A stretch of 60,402 bases of DNA from CAYHVK01 sp964360255. GTDB taxonomy: Bacteria; Bdellovibrionota; Bdellovibrionia; Bdellovibrionales; UBA1609. Below are positions 15,438-29,484 of this stretch, piece after piece. Every line of letters begins with the position of its first letter. Position 1 is the first letter of the stretch. The stretch lies in NCBI GenBank assembly GCA_964360255.1, contig CAYHVK010000020.1, positions 1-60,402 of the forward strand, in the 5' to 3' direction. The notes beneath the pieces were generated by a model that did not search any database, was not told the origin of the DNA, and worked only from the letters and a program-made list of their open reading frames with translations. Made by a program: the position numbers and the translations under genes.

Positions 15438-17528
15438 TTAACGGCCCTGATTCAAGATCTCTTGCTCAACCTTAGGCGGTACTTGTGAGTACTCTTTGAA
15501 TTCCATACTGAATGTCGCACGGCCCTGACTGATTGAACGAATATCTGTGGCATAACCAAACATTGAGCGTAAAGGCATCTCGGCCTCGATGACCTGAACG
15601 TTTCCGCGTGGATACATGTTGTTCACTTTACCATTGCGTGAATTAAGATCGCCAATAACGTTGCCCATTGCTTCTTCAGGGGTCACAACTTCAATTTTGA
15701 ATGTTGGCTCTAAGAGCACTGCTTTTGCGGAGCGTACAGCTTCACGGAAGGCATTTGCTGAAGCCACTTTAAACGCCATAGCTGAGGCCTCTTCAGGAAT
15801 GACCTTCACTGACTTGAGCGTTACGCCCACATCGACAAGTGCGTAGCCGGCGATTGGACCCACTTCACCGCTCTCTTTCGCTCCATCACGAATAGCGCGA
15901 AGAAATTCTTCGGTGAACTCTTTGGATGTTTTAACATCACTCGCAAATTGAAAACCAGTACCGCGAGGAAGAGGCATAACTTCGAGAGAGACTTGAGCGA
16001 AATGTTTATCGCCCGCCATCTCACGCTGGAAGAGACCTTCGCCTTTACCGCTCGAAACTAAAGTTTCGCGATAAGACACTTGCGGCTTACCTACGTTGGC
16101 TGAAATTTTAAATTCACGAAGGAGACGATCCACAAGAATTTCTAAATGGAGTTCGCCCATACCCGATAGAATCATTTGCGCCGTTTCTGCATCAATACGC
16201 ACACGACAAGATGGATCTTCTTTTTGTAGACGCTCAAGAGCTTGAGTCATTTTCTCTTGATCAGCTGAAGACTTAGCTTCAATAGCCACCGAGATCACAG
16301 GCTCTGGAAAATTAATAGATTCAAGAACAACTGGTCTGCGCGTTTCGCACAGAGTGTCGCCTGTTGAAGTAAATTTCAAACCTATCGCTGCACCGATATC
16401 GCCAGCTTTCAATTCTTGCACTTCAACACGCGCGTTCGCATGCATTTTTACTAAGCGCTGAATGCGTTCTTTTTTATCTTCACGAGGATTTAATAATTGA
16501 GTGCCCACTGCAACAACACCTGAGTAAACGCGAAGGTAAGTTAATGTGCCGGCGAAAGAATCATTTTGAATTTTAAATGCTAAAGCGGCAACTGGCTCAT
16601 CAAAATCTGTTTTGCAAACGATCTGCTTATCTTCTTTAGTCGGATCAAAACCTACGATATCAGTGACATCAAGTGGGCTTGGTAGATAATCTAAAATGGC
16701 ATCAAGTAGCAATTGAACGCCTTTATTTTTAAAAGCAGATCCACATAGAGTTGGAACCATTTTTAAAGCTAAAGTGCCTTTACGTAATCCGGCCTTGATT
16801 TCATCTGGAGAGATTGTCTCGCCGCCGAGATATTTCTCCATGATCTTTTCATCAGCTTCAGAAACCTGTTCAATGATTCTCTCACGACGAGCATTGGCCT
16901 CATCAACAAGATCTTCAGGAATATCTGTCCATGTGAACTGATCGCCCGAGCCATCCTTTGTCCACATTGCGGCTTTCATTTGCACAAGATCAACCATGCC
17001 TAAGAAATTTTCTTGCTGGCCGATTGGAATATGAATCGCTACAGGATTAGCTGCAAGTTTTTCTTTAATTGTACCGACGCTCATGTCGTAGTCCGCACCA
17101 ACGCGATCCATTTTGTTAACGAAACAGATACGTGGAACCTTATATTTATCAGCTTGGCGCCATACAGTTTCAGATTGTGGCTCAACACCGTGAACGCCGT
17201 CGAAGACCGTAACAGCTCCATCAAGAACACGCAGAGAGCGTTCAACTTCAATTGTGAAATCAACGTGGCCAGGAGTATCGATAAGATTGATGCGGTGATT
17301 TTTCCACTCACATGTTGTAGCTGCAGATGTGATTGTAATGCCACGCTCTTGCTCTTGAACCATCCAATCCATAACGGTATTGCCGTCATGAACTTCGCCC
17401 ATTTTATGAGATTTACCTGTGTAATATAGGATTCGCTCTGAAGTCGTAGTTTTACCAGCGTCGATGTGAGCCATAACGCCGATATTTCTTGTGAACTTGA
17501 GATCTTCGATTTTCTTAGGCTCAGCCAT
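15438..17528 (-). CDS. fusA: Elongation factor G
   Basis: The 696-residue GTPase drives translocation and, with RRF, ribosome recycling. All G motifs are visible: AHIDAGKTT near residue 20, ERGITI, DTPGHVDF, NKMD and GSAFKN. EF-G domains II-V follow, ending with the domain V stretch GYATDIRSISQGRATFSMEF. It is downstream of rpsG, but 189 bp separate the two, more than is usual in a str operon. Confidence 0.98.
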   Translation of the reverse strand: MAEPKKIEDLKFTRNIGVMAHIDAGKTTTSERILYYTGKSHKMGEVHDGNTVMDWMVQEQERGITITSAATTCEWKNHRINLIDTPGHVDFTIEVERSLRVLDGAVTVFDGVHGVEPQSETVWRQADKYKVPRICFVNKMDRVGADYDMSVGTIKEKLAANPVAIHIPIGQQENFLGMVDLVQMKAAMWTKDGSGDQFTWTDIPEDLVDEANARRERIIEQVSEADEKIMEKYLGGETISPDEIKAGLRKGTLALKMVPTLCGSAFKNKGVQLLLDAILDYLPSPLDVTDIVGFDPTKEDKQIVCKTDFDEPVAALAFKIQNDSFAGTLTYLRVYSGVVAVGTQLLNPREDKKERIQRLVKMHANARVEVQELKAGDIGAAIGLKFTSTGDTLCETRRPVVLESINFPEPVISVAIEAKSSADQEKMTQALERLQKEDPSCRVRIDAETAQMILSGMGELHLEILVDRLLREFKISANVGKPQVSYRETLVSSGKGEGLFQREMAGDKHFAQVSLEVMPLPRGTGFQFASDVKTSKEFTEEFLRAIRDGAKESGEVGPIAGYALVDVGVTLKSVKVIPEEASAMAFKVASANAFREAVRSAKAVLLEPTFKIEVVTPEEAMGNVIGDLNSRNGKVNNMYPRGNVQVIEAEMPLRSMFGYATDIRSISQGRATFSMEFKEYSQVPPKVEQEILNQGR

Positions 17529-17717
17529 TGTGTTTCGTAGAATCTGTCAAAAGAGTGGGAGATGCAAGTCTTGTGTAATCTGTTGAGAAAGGGATGAAAA
17601 GCTAATCTTGTATGATCTGATGATAAGGGTTCAGATGCTAGGCGCGCTGACGAAGGCGTGGCCCGCCCACGTCGAGGAGAAAGCAACGACGCAGATGAGC
17701 CCTTAGCGGCAGATCAA

Positions 17718-18191
17718 TTACCAGTTGTAGTGAGAGAAAGCCTTATTCGCTTCTGCCATCTTATGAACGTCTTCACGTTTCTTAATAGCATTACCACGGT
17801 TGTTGTAGGCATCGAGGATTTCGCCAGCTAGACGAGCAGAGAAAGTTTTCTCTCCACGGTCGCGTGCGTATCCTACTAACCATTTCATTGCCAATGATAA
17901 ACGACGTGAAGGTCGTACATCGCATGGAACTTGATAAGTGGCTCCACCTACACGGCGTGAGCGAACTTCAAGAGATGGTTTGCAATTCTCAAGAGCTTTT
18001 CTGAAAACTGACATTGGATCTTCAGCAGTGATTTTAACTTTGATTTCATCAAGAGCTCCGTAAAACAGCCCTTGAGCAGTTGAACGTTTACCTTGAATCA
18101 TAATGCGGTTAACAAATTTAGTAACAGTAAGATCGTTATAAATTGGATCCGGATTAACTTCTCTTTTTACTGCACCTTTACGACGTGACAT
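17718..18191 (-). CDS. rpsG: 30S ribosomal protein S7
   Basis: The 157-residue protein matches S7 (MSRRKGAVKREVNPDPIYND; QGLFYGALDEIKVK; VGGATYQVPCDVRPSRRLSL; KREDVHKMAEANKAFSHYNW), which nucleates assembly of the 30S head and lies at the E site. It follows rpsL by 21 bp. Confidence 0.98.
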   Translation of the reverse strand: MSRRKGAVKREVNPDPIYNDLTVTKFVNRIMIQGKRSTAQGLFYGALDEIKVKITAEDPMSVFRKALENCKPSLEVRSRRVGGATYQVPCDVRPSRRLSLAMKWLVGYARDRGEKTFSARLAGEILDAYNNRGNAIKKREDVHKMAEANKAFSHYNW

Positions 18192-18212
18192 TCTTTACCT
18201 CTATAAAACTAA

Positions 18213-18596
18213 TTAAGCTGTTTTCTTTGGACGTTTAGTACCATACTTCGAGCGACCTTTATTACGTCCACCCTGAACACCTTGAGTATCGAGAACACCG
18301 CGAACGATGTGATAACGAACACCCGGAAGATCTTTTACACGACCACCACGAATAAGAACAACCGAGTGCTCTTGCAAGTTGTGACCTACACCTGGGATGT
18401 AAGAAGAAACTTCGAAGCCATTTGATAAGCGCACACGTGCCACTTTACGAAGAGCTGAGTTAGGTTTTTTTGGAGTTGTTGTAAACACGCGAGTGCATAC
18501 ACCACGACGTTGCGGGCAGCTCTCAAGAGCTGGTGACTTTGATTTTACTTTCACAGCGCGACGTCTGTTGCGAATCAATTGATTCAGAGTTGGCAT
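18213..18596 (-). CDS. rpsL: 30S ribosomal protein S12
   Basis: The 127-residue protein matches S12 at the decoding centre. The KKPNSALRKVARVRLSNGFE region and PGVRYHIVRGVLDTQGV carry the lysine positions whose mutation gives streptomycin resistance; both are wild type here (KKPNS and the K before DLPGVR). First gene after rpoC. Confidence 0.98.
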   Translation of the reverse strand: MPTLNQLIRNRRRAVKVKSKSPALESCPQRRGVCTRVFTTTPKKPNSALRKVARVRLSNGFEVSSYIPGVGHNLQEHSVVLIRGGRVKDLPGVRYHIVRGVLDTQGVQGGRNKGRSKYGTKRPKKTA

Positions 18597-18667
18597 TCAT
18601 TACCTCATGTTAGTGGAGCGCCCGAGAAATTAACTCGGGACACTGCAATTTGTCAAATCCGATTTAG

Positions 18668-21600
18668 TTAGTAAGCCGGAGCTCCTGCAGACATTCCTGG
18701 TAAGGAAGCGCCTACATCTTGCTCAGTCTCATCAACTATTACTTTCCAACGTTTGTACGCTGGAATACCTGTTCCTGCTGGGATTAAACGGCCCATAATA
18801 ATGTTCTCTTTTAAGCCGCGAAGTCCATCAGAACGCGACTGGATAGCCGCCTCAGTAAGAACTTTCGTCGTCTCTTGGAACGAAGCCGCTGAAATCCAGC
18901 TTTCCGTGCTTAGAGAAACTTTAGTGATTCCGAGTAGTAAAGGCTCAGCCGTGGCTGGCTTTCCACCATCCGTCATCACTTTTTCGTTAGCATCGTCAAA
19001 AGTTATCTTTTCAACCTGTTCACCCGAAATAAATTGAGTGTCACCAGATTCTAAAACTTGAACTTTTTTCAACATCTGACGAATGATAATTTCAATGTGC
19101 TTATCATTTATGCCCACACCTTGGAGACGGTAAACTTCTTGAATTTCATTCAATAAGTACGCTGCAAGTTCAGTATCACCCAATACACGCAAGATATCAT
19201 GCGGGCTAATTGGACCATCCATGAGTGGCTCACCAGACTTGATGAACTCACCTTCACGAACAGTTACGTGCTTACCTTTAGGGATCAAATATTCTTTTTG
19301 CTCACCAATCTCTGGAGTGATGATTACACGTTGTTTACCTTTAACATCTTGTCCGAAAGTTACGAAACCATCGATCTCAGAAATAACTGCTGCTTCTTTT
19401 GGTTTACGAGCTTCGAACAATTCAGCAACACGCGGTAGACCGCCCGTGATGTCACGAGTTTTAGTTGTCTGTCTGTGGATTTTGGCAACCACATCACCAG
19501 CATGAACTTCTTTGTTATCAGTAATCAAGAGCTGAGCACCAACTGGAATTAAATATCGAGCTGTGTTCTCACGGTTAGGAAGTTTAATCCCTTTTCCGCC
19601 TGCATCAACGATTGTTACTGTTGGTTTAGCATCTGCACCTTTAGTGTCTGTGATAACTTTTGTAGAGAAGCCTGTTACAGCATCTACTTGCTCAGACATC
19701 GTAACGCCCTCTTCGATGTTCTCGAATTTAACGGTACCAGTTACATCTGCGATGATTGGATTTGAATATGGATCCCAATCAGCGAGCACATCACCTTTTT
19801 TAACAGTGCCATTGTCTCTAACGTTTAGAATAGAACCATAAACAAGTTTAAAACGCTCTCTCTCACGACCACTGTTATCAATGATTGTGATCTCACCGTT
19901 ACGGCTAAGAGCAGTTAATTTACCTGAACGATTTTCTACCGCATGAACATCGTGGAATTTAACAGTACCATCATGACGAGCTGTATGAACTGATTGTTCA
20001 ACCGCACGAGAAGCCGCACCACCTAAGTGGAACGTTCTCATCGTCAACTGCGTACCCGGTTCACCGATTGATTGAGCGGCAATAATACCTACTGCCTCAC
20101 CCAAGTTCACGATGTTACCGCGAGCTAAGTCGCGACCGTAACATTTCACACATGTTCCGCGACGAGCTTTACATGTGAGAACTGAACGAATCATAACGCG
20201 TTCGATACCCGCTTCATCGAGAAGTTTCACAGAATTTTCTGTCACTTCTTCATTGCGGCGGAGAATAACTTTATTTGAATATGGATCAATTACGTCTTCT
20301 AGAGAAACACGACCGAGAATACGTTCACCGATAGGCTGAATCACTTCGCCACCCTCAAGGAGTGGAGTAATGAACATACCGTCATCAGTACCGCAATCTT
20401 CTTCAGTTACGATCACATCTTGAGCTACATCCACGAGACGACGAGTCAGGTAACCTGAATTCGCAGTTTTCAAGGCTGTATCGGCAAGACCTTTACGAGC
20501 ACCATGCGTTGATGTGAAGTATTGGAGAACCGTTAGACCTTCACGGAAGTTGGCCGTGATCGGAGTTTCGATAATCTCACCTGACGGCTTAGCCATCAAA
20601 CCACGCATACCGCAAAGCTGACGAATCTGCGCCGCACTACCACGGGCTCCAGAGTCTGCCATTACGAAGATTGGATTGAAACTCGCTGTCTCAACAGTTT
20701 TTCCATCGACCTGAATTTTTTCAGTTTCGATTTGCGCCATCATCTCTTTAGCCACTTTATCTGCAGTTTGTGCCCAGATATCCACGACTTTATTGTAGCG
20801 CTCACCGTCTGTGATCAAACCTTCATCATACTGCTTTTGAATCTCAGCCACTTGCTTCTCAGCATCTTTGATGAGTTTCTCTTTCGAAGCTGGGATGATC
20901 ATGTGATCAATACAGATCGAAATACCTGCAGTTGTAGAATATTTGAAACCTTGGCGCATCAATTTATCAGCTAAAATAACTGTCGCTTTAGCACCAGAGA
21001 GACGGAAAGAAGCATCAATCAAGTTTGCGATCGATTTCTTAGTCATCACACGGTTTACTTGTTCAAATGGAACTCCATCTGGAACGATATCGCTCAAGAT
21101 TGCGCGACCAACACTCGCTTCAACAACTTTTGCACCTTTCAAGCGCACTTTACATGCAGCTTGAAGATCAACTTGGCCTGTATCGTAAGCATAAATCACT
21201 TCATCGATACCGCTGAAAATACGACCTGTGCCTTTTGCACCTGGGCGAATACGAGTCATCCAGTAAATACCAAGTACGATATCTTGAGATGGATTGATAA
21301 TTGGTTTACCGTTCGCAGGTGAGAGAACGTTGTTCGTCGACATCATCAAAACGCGAGCTTCAACTTGCGCTTCTACTGATAGCGGAACGTGAACGGCCAT
21401 CTGGTCACCATCGAAATCGGCGTTGAATGCAGTACATACGAGCGGGTGAAGCTGAATCGCTTTACCTTCGTGGAGAACTGGTTCGAAAGCTTGAATACCA
21501 AGTCTATGAAGTGTTGGTGCGCGGTTGAGGAGCACAGGGTGCTCTTTAACCACTTCAGATAAAATATCCCAAACTTCTAATGCTTGATCTTCAACGAGTT

Positions 21601-22795
21601 TTTTAGCTTGTTTAATTGTAGTTGCAAAACCACGCTCTTCGAGTTTGTTGTAAACGAATGGTTTAAACAATTCGAGAGCCATAACTTTTGGAAGACCGCA
21701 CTGGTGCAACTTAAGTTCTGGACCAACGACGATCACTGAACGACCCGAGTAATCCACACGTTTACCGAGTAGATTCTGACGGAAACGACCTTGCTTACCT
21801 TTTAACATGTCAGAAAGTGAGCGAAGTGGACGTTTGTTCGGACCCGTGAATGTCTTACCACGACGACCGTTATCAAGAAGAGCATCGACTGCTTCTTGCA
21901 ACATACGTTTTTCGTTACGGATGATAATGTCTGGAGCGTTCAGCTCTTCAAGACGTTTCAAACGGTTATTACGGTTGATTACACGGCGATATAAATCATT
22001 CAGATCTGAAGTCGCGAAACGACCACCATCGAGTGGTACGAGTGGACGTAGATCTGGTGGGATCACTGGCAATACTGACAGCATCATCCACTCAGGCTTG
22101 TTGATAGAGCCTTTGAAAGCTTCAACAACTTTTAAGCGCTTAGAGAATTTTTTGATCGCAGCATCTGACTTCGCGTCTTTAAGATCCATACGAAGTTTTT
22201 TAGATAAATACTCGATATCTACTTTTCTTAAAAGCTCAAGGACAGCATCGCCACCCATGGTCGCTTTAAAGTTTGGACCGTATTCATTGAGTGCATTTTG
22301 GTAAGCTTCTTCAGAAAGCACTTGGCTCTCTTCAAGCGGAGTCTCAAGTGGGTCTGTCACAATGTACGACTCACAATAGAGAACTTTCTCAACATCTTTT
22401 AACGTGAGGTTAAGTAGGTTACCAATACGGCTTGGTAGTGAACGCAAGAACCAGATGTGTGCTACTGGAGTTGCTAGTTCAATGTGACCCATACGTTCAC
22501 GACGAACTTTGCTCTGCGTAACTTCAACACCGCATTTTTCGCAAACTACACCACGATACTTCATTCGTTTGTACTTACCGCATAAGCATTCGTAATCTTT
22601 AATTGGACCAAAAATTTTGGCACAGAAAAGACCATCGCGCTCTGGCTTGAAAGTACGGTAGTTAATAGTCTCTGGCTTTTTAACTTCACCATGAGACCAT
22701 TGACGAATCATATCTGGGGCAGCGAGCGAGATCCGTACCGCGTGAAACGATAATGGATCTTTCGGCTTATCAAAAAAGTTTAATAAATCTCTCAC
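18668..22795 (-). CDS. rpoC: DNA-directed RNA polymerase subunit beta-prime
   Basis: The 1375-residue catalytic subunit shows the N-terminal zinc ribbon (CLCGKYKRMKYRGVVCEKCG), the magnesium-binding catalytic loop NADFDGDQMAVHVPLS near residue 460, the trigger-loop region (ARKGLADTALKTANSGYLTR), and the second zinc site (CKARRGTCVKCYGRDL). Size is close to E. coli RpoC. It is 23 bp downstream of rpoB and 71 bp upstream of rpsL. Confidence 0.99.
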   Translation of the reverse strand: MRDLLNFFDKPKDPLSFHAVRISLAAPDMIRQWSHGEVKKPETINYRTFKPERDGLFCAKIFGPIKDYECLCGKYKRMKYRGVVCEKCGVEVTQSKVRRERMGHIELATPVAHIWFLRSLPSRIGNLLNLTLKDVEKVLYCESYIVTDPLETPLEESQVLSEEAYQNALNEYGPNFKATMGGDAVLELLRKVDIEYLSKKLRMDLKDAKSDAAIKKFSKRLKVVEAFKGSINKPEWMMLSVLPVIPPDLRPLVPLDGGRFATSDLNDLYRRVINRNNRLKRLEELNAPDIIIRNEKRMLQEAVDALLDNGRRGKTFTGPNKRPLRSLSDMLKGKQGRFRQNLLGKRVDYSGRSVIVVGPELKLHQCGLPKVMALELFKPFVYNKLEERGFATTIKQAKKLVEDQALEVWDILSEVVKEHPVLLNRAPTLHRLGIQAFEPVLHEGKAIQLHPLVCTAFNADFDGDQMAVHVPLSVEAQVEARVLMMSTNNVLSPANGKPIINPSQDIVLGIYWMTRIRPGAKGTGRIFSGIDEVIYAYDTGQVDLQAACKVRLKGAKVVEASVGRAILSDIVPDGVPFEQVNRVMTKKSIANLIDASFRLSGAKATVILADKLMRQGFKYSTTAGISICIDHMIIPASKEKLIKDAEKQVAEIQKQYDEGLITDGERYNKVVDIWAQTADKVAKEMMAQIETEKIQVDGKTVETASFNPIFVMADSGARGSAAQIRQLCGMRGLMAKPSGEIIETPITANFREGLTVLQYFTSTHGARKGLADTALKTANSGYLTRRLVDVAQDVIVTEEDCGTDDGMFITPLLEGGEVIQPIGERILGRVSLEDVIDPYSNKVILRRNEEVTENSVKLLDEAGIERVMIRSVLTCKARRGTCVKCYGRDLARGNIVNLGEAVGIIAAQSIGEPGTQLTMRTFHLGGAASRAVEQSVHTARHDGTVKFHDVHAVENRSGKLTALSRNGEITIIDNSGRERERFKLVYGSILNVRDNGTVKKGDVLADWDPYSNPIIADVTGTVKFENIEEGVTMSEQVDAVTGFSTKVITDTKGADAKPTVTIVDAGGKGIKLPNRENTARYLIPVGAQLLITDNKEVHAGDVVAKIHRQTTKTRDITGGLPRVAELFEARKPKEAAVISEIDGFVTFGQDVKGKQRVIITPEIGEQKEYLIPKGKHVTVREGEFIKSGEPLMDGPISPHDILRVLGDTELAAYLLNEIQEVYRLQGVGINDKHIEIIIRQMLKKVQVLESGDTQFISGEQVEKITFDDANEKVMTDGGKPATAEPLLLGITKVSLSTESWISAASFQETTKVLTEAAIQSRSDGLRGLKENIIMGRLIPAGTGIPAYKRWKVIVDETEQDVGASLPGMSAGAPAY

Positions 22796-22818
22796 TATGA
22801 ACTCCCTAAAAAATTAAA

Positions 22819-27027
<4,209 letters not shown>

Positions 27028-27054
27028 TCAAAACTCCATTTAAAATAGAAAATT

Positions 27055-27078
27055 GGCAGAGGCGAAATCGCCTCTACC
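27055..27078 (-). terminator. Attenuator-like hairpin between rplL and rpoB
   Basis: The minus strand reads GGTAGAGGCGA then TCGCCTCTGCC, giving about ten pairs including one U-G, followed by AATTTTC. In E. coli a partial terminator and an RNase III site lie at this junction and set the ratio of L7/L12 to RNA polymerase. By position and structure this is a likely counterpart, but with a weak U-tract. Confidence 0.5.
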
Positions 27079-27120
27079 TTAAAATTGCAGAATAAAAACT
27101 AACGATTAAGTAAGATCAAA

Positions 27121-27498
27121 TTACTTAATATCTACCTTAGCGCCAGCAGCAACTAGAGCCGCTTTCATTTTGTCAGCGTCAGCTTTGTTAAGACCTTCTT
27201 TTACAGTCTTAGGAGCGCCTTCAACTAGATCTTTTGCTTCTTTCAAGCCAAGACCAGTTACAGCACGAACTTCTTTAATAACGTTAATTTTGTTCGCTCC
27301 GCCATCAGTTAGTACAACTGTGAACTCAGTTTGAGCTTCAGCAGCAGGACCAGCAGCAGCAGCAGGACCAGCGGCAGCAGCAGGAGCAGCAGCAGAAACG
27401 CCCCACTTAGTTTCTAGGGTCTTGATCATTTCAGCGAGTTCGATAACAGGCATTGCAGATAGAAAATCAACAACTTGTTCTTTGTTTAGGTTAGACAT
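27121..27498 (-). CDS. rplL: 50S ribosomal protein L7/L12
   Basis: The 125-residue stalk protein has the N-terminal dimerisation helices (VVDFLSAMPVIELAEMIKTL), an Ala/Gly/Pro-rich flexible hinge (about residues 36-55, AAAAGPAAAAGPAAEA), and the factor-binding C-terminal domain (VIKEVRAVTGLGLKEAKDLV and EGAPKTVKEGL). Multiple copies on L10 recruit translation factors. Confidence 0.98.
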   Translation of the reverse strand: MSNLNKEQVVDFLSAMPVIELAEMIKTLETKWGVSAAAPAAAAGPAAAAGPAAEAQTEFTVVLTDGGANKINVIKEVRAVTGLGLKEAKDLVEGAPKTVKEGLNKADADKMKAALVAAGAKVDIK

Positions 27499-27551
27499 TT
27501 ATATTTCCTCCAAGAAATTTATATTTATTTAAAAAATTGTTTAGTTAAAAA

Positions 27552-28088
27552 TTATCCAGCTTTTTCTTTTTGATCTTTGTAAGCCGCCAATACACGTACA
27601 AACGAACTTGGAACATTATTCAAGAGTCGTACGAATGTGCTCGTAGGACCTTGGAAAGTACCAAGAAGTTTTGCTTGAAGCTCAGGTTTACCTGGCAATG
27701 TAGCCAAGTACTTGATCATTGCTTCATTAAGCAGTTTGCCGTCCATTGCACCAGTCTTCATAACAAGCGCTTCGTTTTCTTTAGCGAACGCTGTTAGAGT
27801 CTTGGCTGCTGCACTTGCATCCTCATACGCAAACACCACACCATTATTACCTGTGAATGCTTTTTCAAGAGCAGTGGCATAAGCTGGGTGATCTTTGATC
27901 GCCCGCAGTGCCAGCGTGTTCTTAACAACGCGAAACTCAGATTTAATGGGTGCTAACGTTTTGCGGAGTTTAGTGACTTTTTCAACATCAAGTCCCTTAA
28001 AATCCACAAGGAATGCAGCTTTTGCTTTCGCAAAACGATCAGAGATTACGTTAACATCTAACGCTTTCTGTTCTCGTGTCTTTTGCAT
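27552..28088 (-). CDS. rplJ: 50S ribosomal protein L10
   Basis: The 178-residue protein has the L10 rRNA-binding N-terminal domain (AAFLVDFKGLDVEKVTKLRK, FRVVKNTLALRAI) and the C-terminal helix that carries L7/L12 dimers. An L10-type leader RNA lies immediately upstream, so autoregulation by the L10-L7/L12 complex is likely. The ribosome binding site AAGGAGG is strong. Confidence 0.97.
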   Translation of the reverse strand: MQKTREQKALDVNVISDRFAKAKAAFLVDFKGLDVEKVTKLRKTLAPIKSEFRVVKNTLALRAIKDHPAYATALEKAFTGNNGVVFAYEDASAAAKTLTAFAKENEALVMKTGAMDGKLLNEAMIKYLATLPGKPELQAKLLGTFQGPTSTFVRLLNNVPSSFVRVLAAYKDQKEKAG

Positions 28089-28149
28089 TATTTCACCTCC
28101 TTAAATTGTTTACTTACCGCGTCTCTTGACTGTCGAGGTGAGAATAAAT

Positions 28150-28212
28150 TCTCTCTCGTCTCGGCGGGCCACTTTCGTTTTTAAGCCTTTCGGCGCCTGC
28201 TGTCTTTGACGT
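28150..28212 (-). promoter_or_regulatory. L10 leader (autoregulatory RNA upstream of rplJ)
   Basis: In the 150-bp rplA-rplJ gap the minus strand reads GACAGCAGGCGCCGAAAGGC, then TTAAAAACG, then GGCCCGCCGAG. This matches the conserved core of bacterial L10 leaders: a GACAGCAGG-type strand, a GAAA-capped hairpin, a kink-turn-like A-rich stretch, and a closing C-rich strand ending GCCGAG. In such leaders binding of L10-(L7/L12) represses rplJ-rplL translation. Identified by eye; a covariance-model search would settle it. Confidence 0.7.
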
Positions 28213-28238
28213 CGGACATCTTTAATAACTAATAAAAA

Positions 28239-28940
28239 CTAGCTCACTTGCCCTTGAACATTAGAAATATCAATTTTCACGCCTGGGCCCATAGTGGCAG
28301 CCACAGTGATCGACTGAAGATAGTTTCCTTTGCTCGAGTTTGGCTTTGCTTTAACAAGAACGTTCATAAACGCCATAAAATTTTCTTGGAGTTTTTGAGC
28401 GCCCATTGATTTGCGACCAATGCTAGCGTGAACAATACCAGCTTTTTCAACACGGAAAGCCAATTTACCTTTTTTCTCCGCAGTGACTGTTGCTGCTACG
28501 TTCATTGTTACTGTTCCAACTTTAGGGTTGGGCATTAAGCCTCTAGGACCTAGTACCTTAGCCACTTTTGAAACCGTACCCATCATGTCTGGTGTAGCGA
28601 TACATTTATCGAAATCCAACCAGCCACCGTTGATTTTCTCTACAAGGTCATCAGCGCCCACAAAATCTGCACCGGCATCTTTTGCTTCTTGCTCTTTTGG
28701 ACCTTTAGCGAAAACTACGACGCGAACTGCTTTACCCAAACCATGAGGTAGGGCAACTGCTCCACGCACTTGTTGATCTGACTGAGCCGGGTCAACACCG
28801 AGGCGAATAGCTACGTCGATTGATTCATCAAATTTAGCTGTAGCTGTATCCACTGCTAAAGCAATTGCTTTGTCAGATGCATACGTTTTAGTGCTATCAA
28901 CTTTGCCTTCTAAGGCTTTTTCTCTTTTAGTTTGTTTCAT
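28239..28940 (-). CDS. rplA: 50S ribosomal protein L1
   Basis: The 233-residue protein matches L1, which forms the mobile stalk that releases E-site tRNA. Seen: DESIDVAIRLGVDPAQSDQQ, VRGAVALPHGLGK, the LMPNPKVGTV stretch in domain II, and the C-terminal SSKGNYLQSITVAATMGPGV. It lies 10 bp downstream of rplK. Confidence 0.98.
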   Translation of the reverse strand: MKQTKREKALEGKVDSTKTYASDKAIALAVDTATAKFDESIDVAIRLGVDPAQSDQQVRGAVALPHGLGKAVRVVVFAKGPKEQEAKDAGADFVGADDLVEKINGGWLDFDKCIATPDMMGTVSKVAKVLGPRGLMPNPKVGTVTMNVAATVTAEKKGKLAFRVEKAGIVHASIGRKSMGAQKLQENFMAFMNVLVKAKPNSSKGNYLQSITVAATMGPGVKIDISNVQGQVS

Positions 28941-28950
28941 AAATCAGCCT

Positions 28951-29376
28951 CTATTTCACAATGTCCAAGCCCATGCTCTTCGCAGATCCTTGGACCTGTG
29001 ACATAGCGGCTTCAACGGTTAAGCAGTTCAAATCTGGAAGTTTGATCTTCGCGATCTCTTCGATCTGCTTCATTGTGATCTTCCCGACCTTTTCTCGAGC
29101 AGGGTTCTTTGAACCACTCTCAAGTTTAATTGCTTTCTTAAGCAATACAGATACGGGCGGCGTCTTCGTTATGAAAGTGAAAGAGCGGTCACTGTACACA
29201 GTAATGATTACTGGAATAACAGTGTCACCCAAACTCTGCGTCTTAGCATTGAACTGCTTGCAGAATTCCATAATGTTAACACCTTGTTGCCCGAGCGCCG
29301 GTCCAACGGGAGGAGCTGGATTAGCCTTCCCTGCCGGTATCTGTAGCTTAATCTGGGCTTGTATTTTCTTTGCCAT
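28951..29376 (-). CDS. rplK: 50S ribosomal protein L11
   Basis: The 141-residue protein matches L11 (IKLQIPAGKANPAPPVGPAL, GQQGVNIMEFCKQFNAKT, and SRGSAKSMGLD-like C-terminus GSAKSMGLDIVK). It binds the GTPase-associated centre of 23S rRNA and mediates RelA activation in other bacteria. First of the rplKAJL set after nusG. Confidence 0.98.
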   Translation of the reverse strand: MAKKIQAQIKLQIPAGKANPAPPVGPALGQQGVNIMEFCKQFNAKTQSLGDTVIPVIITVYSDRSFTFITKTPPVSVLLKKAIKLESGSKNPAREKVGKITMKQIEEIAKIKLPDLNCLTVEAAMSQVQGSAKSMGLDIVK

Positions 29377-29484
29377 AATTATGCTCCTTTTCCCACTCTA
29401 GCTTGAGGACGATAATTCGCCCCACAAGGATATATATTTTTTGGCCTTGCGGCCTCTCTATAAATAAGCCTTAACGGCTTACTT

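Noticed and set aside
17657..17671. Small hairpin CGTGG-CCCGC-CCACG between rpsG and fusA, considered as a terminator or repeat element
   Set aside because: Only five pairs, no U-tract, and no second copy seen in the window.
29441..29484. GGCC/GGCC and AAGCC/GGCTT hairpins upstream of rplK
   Set aside because: Short stems, with the T-run on the wrong strand for the minus-strand operon.
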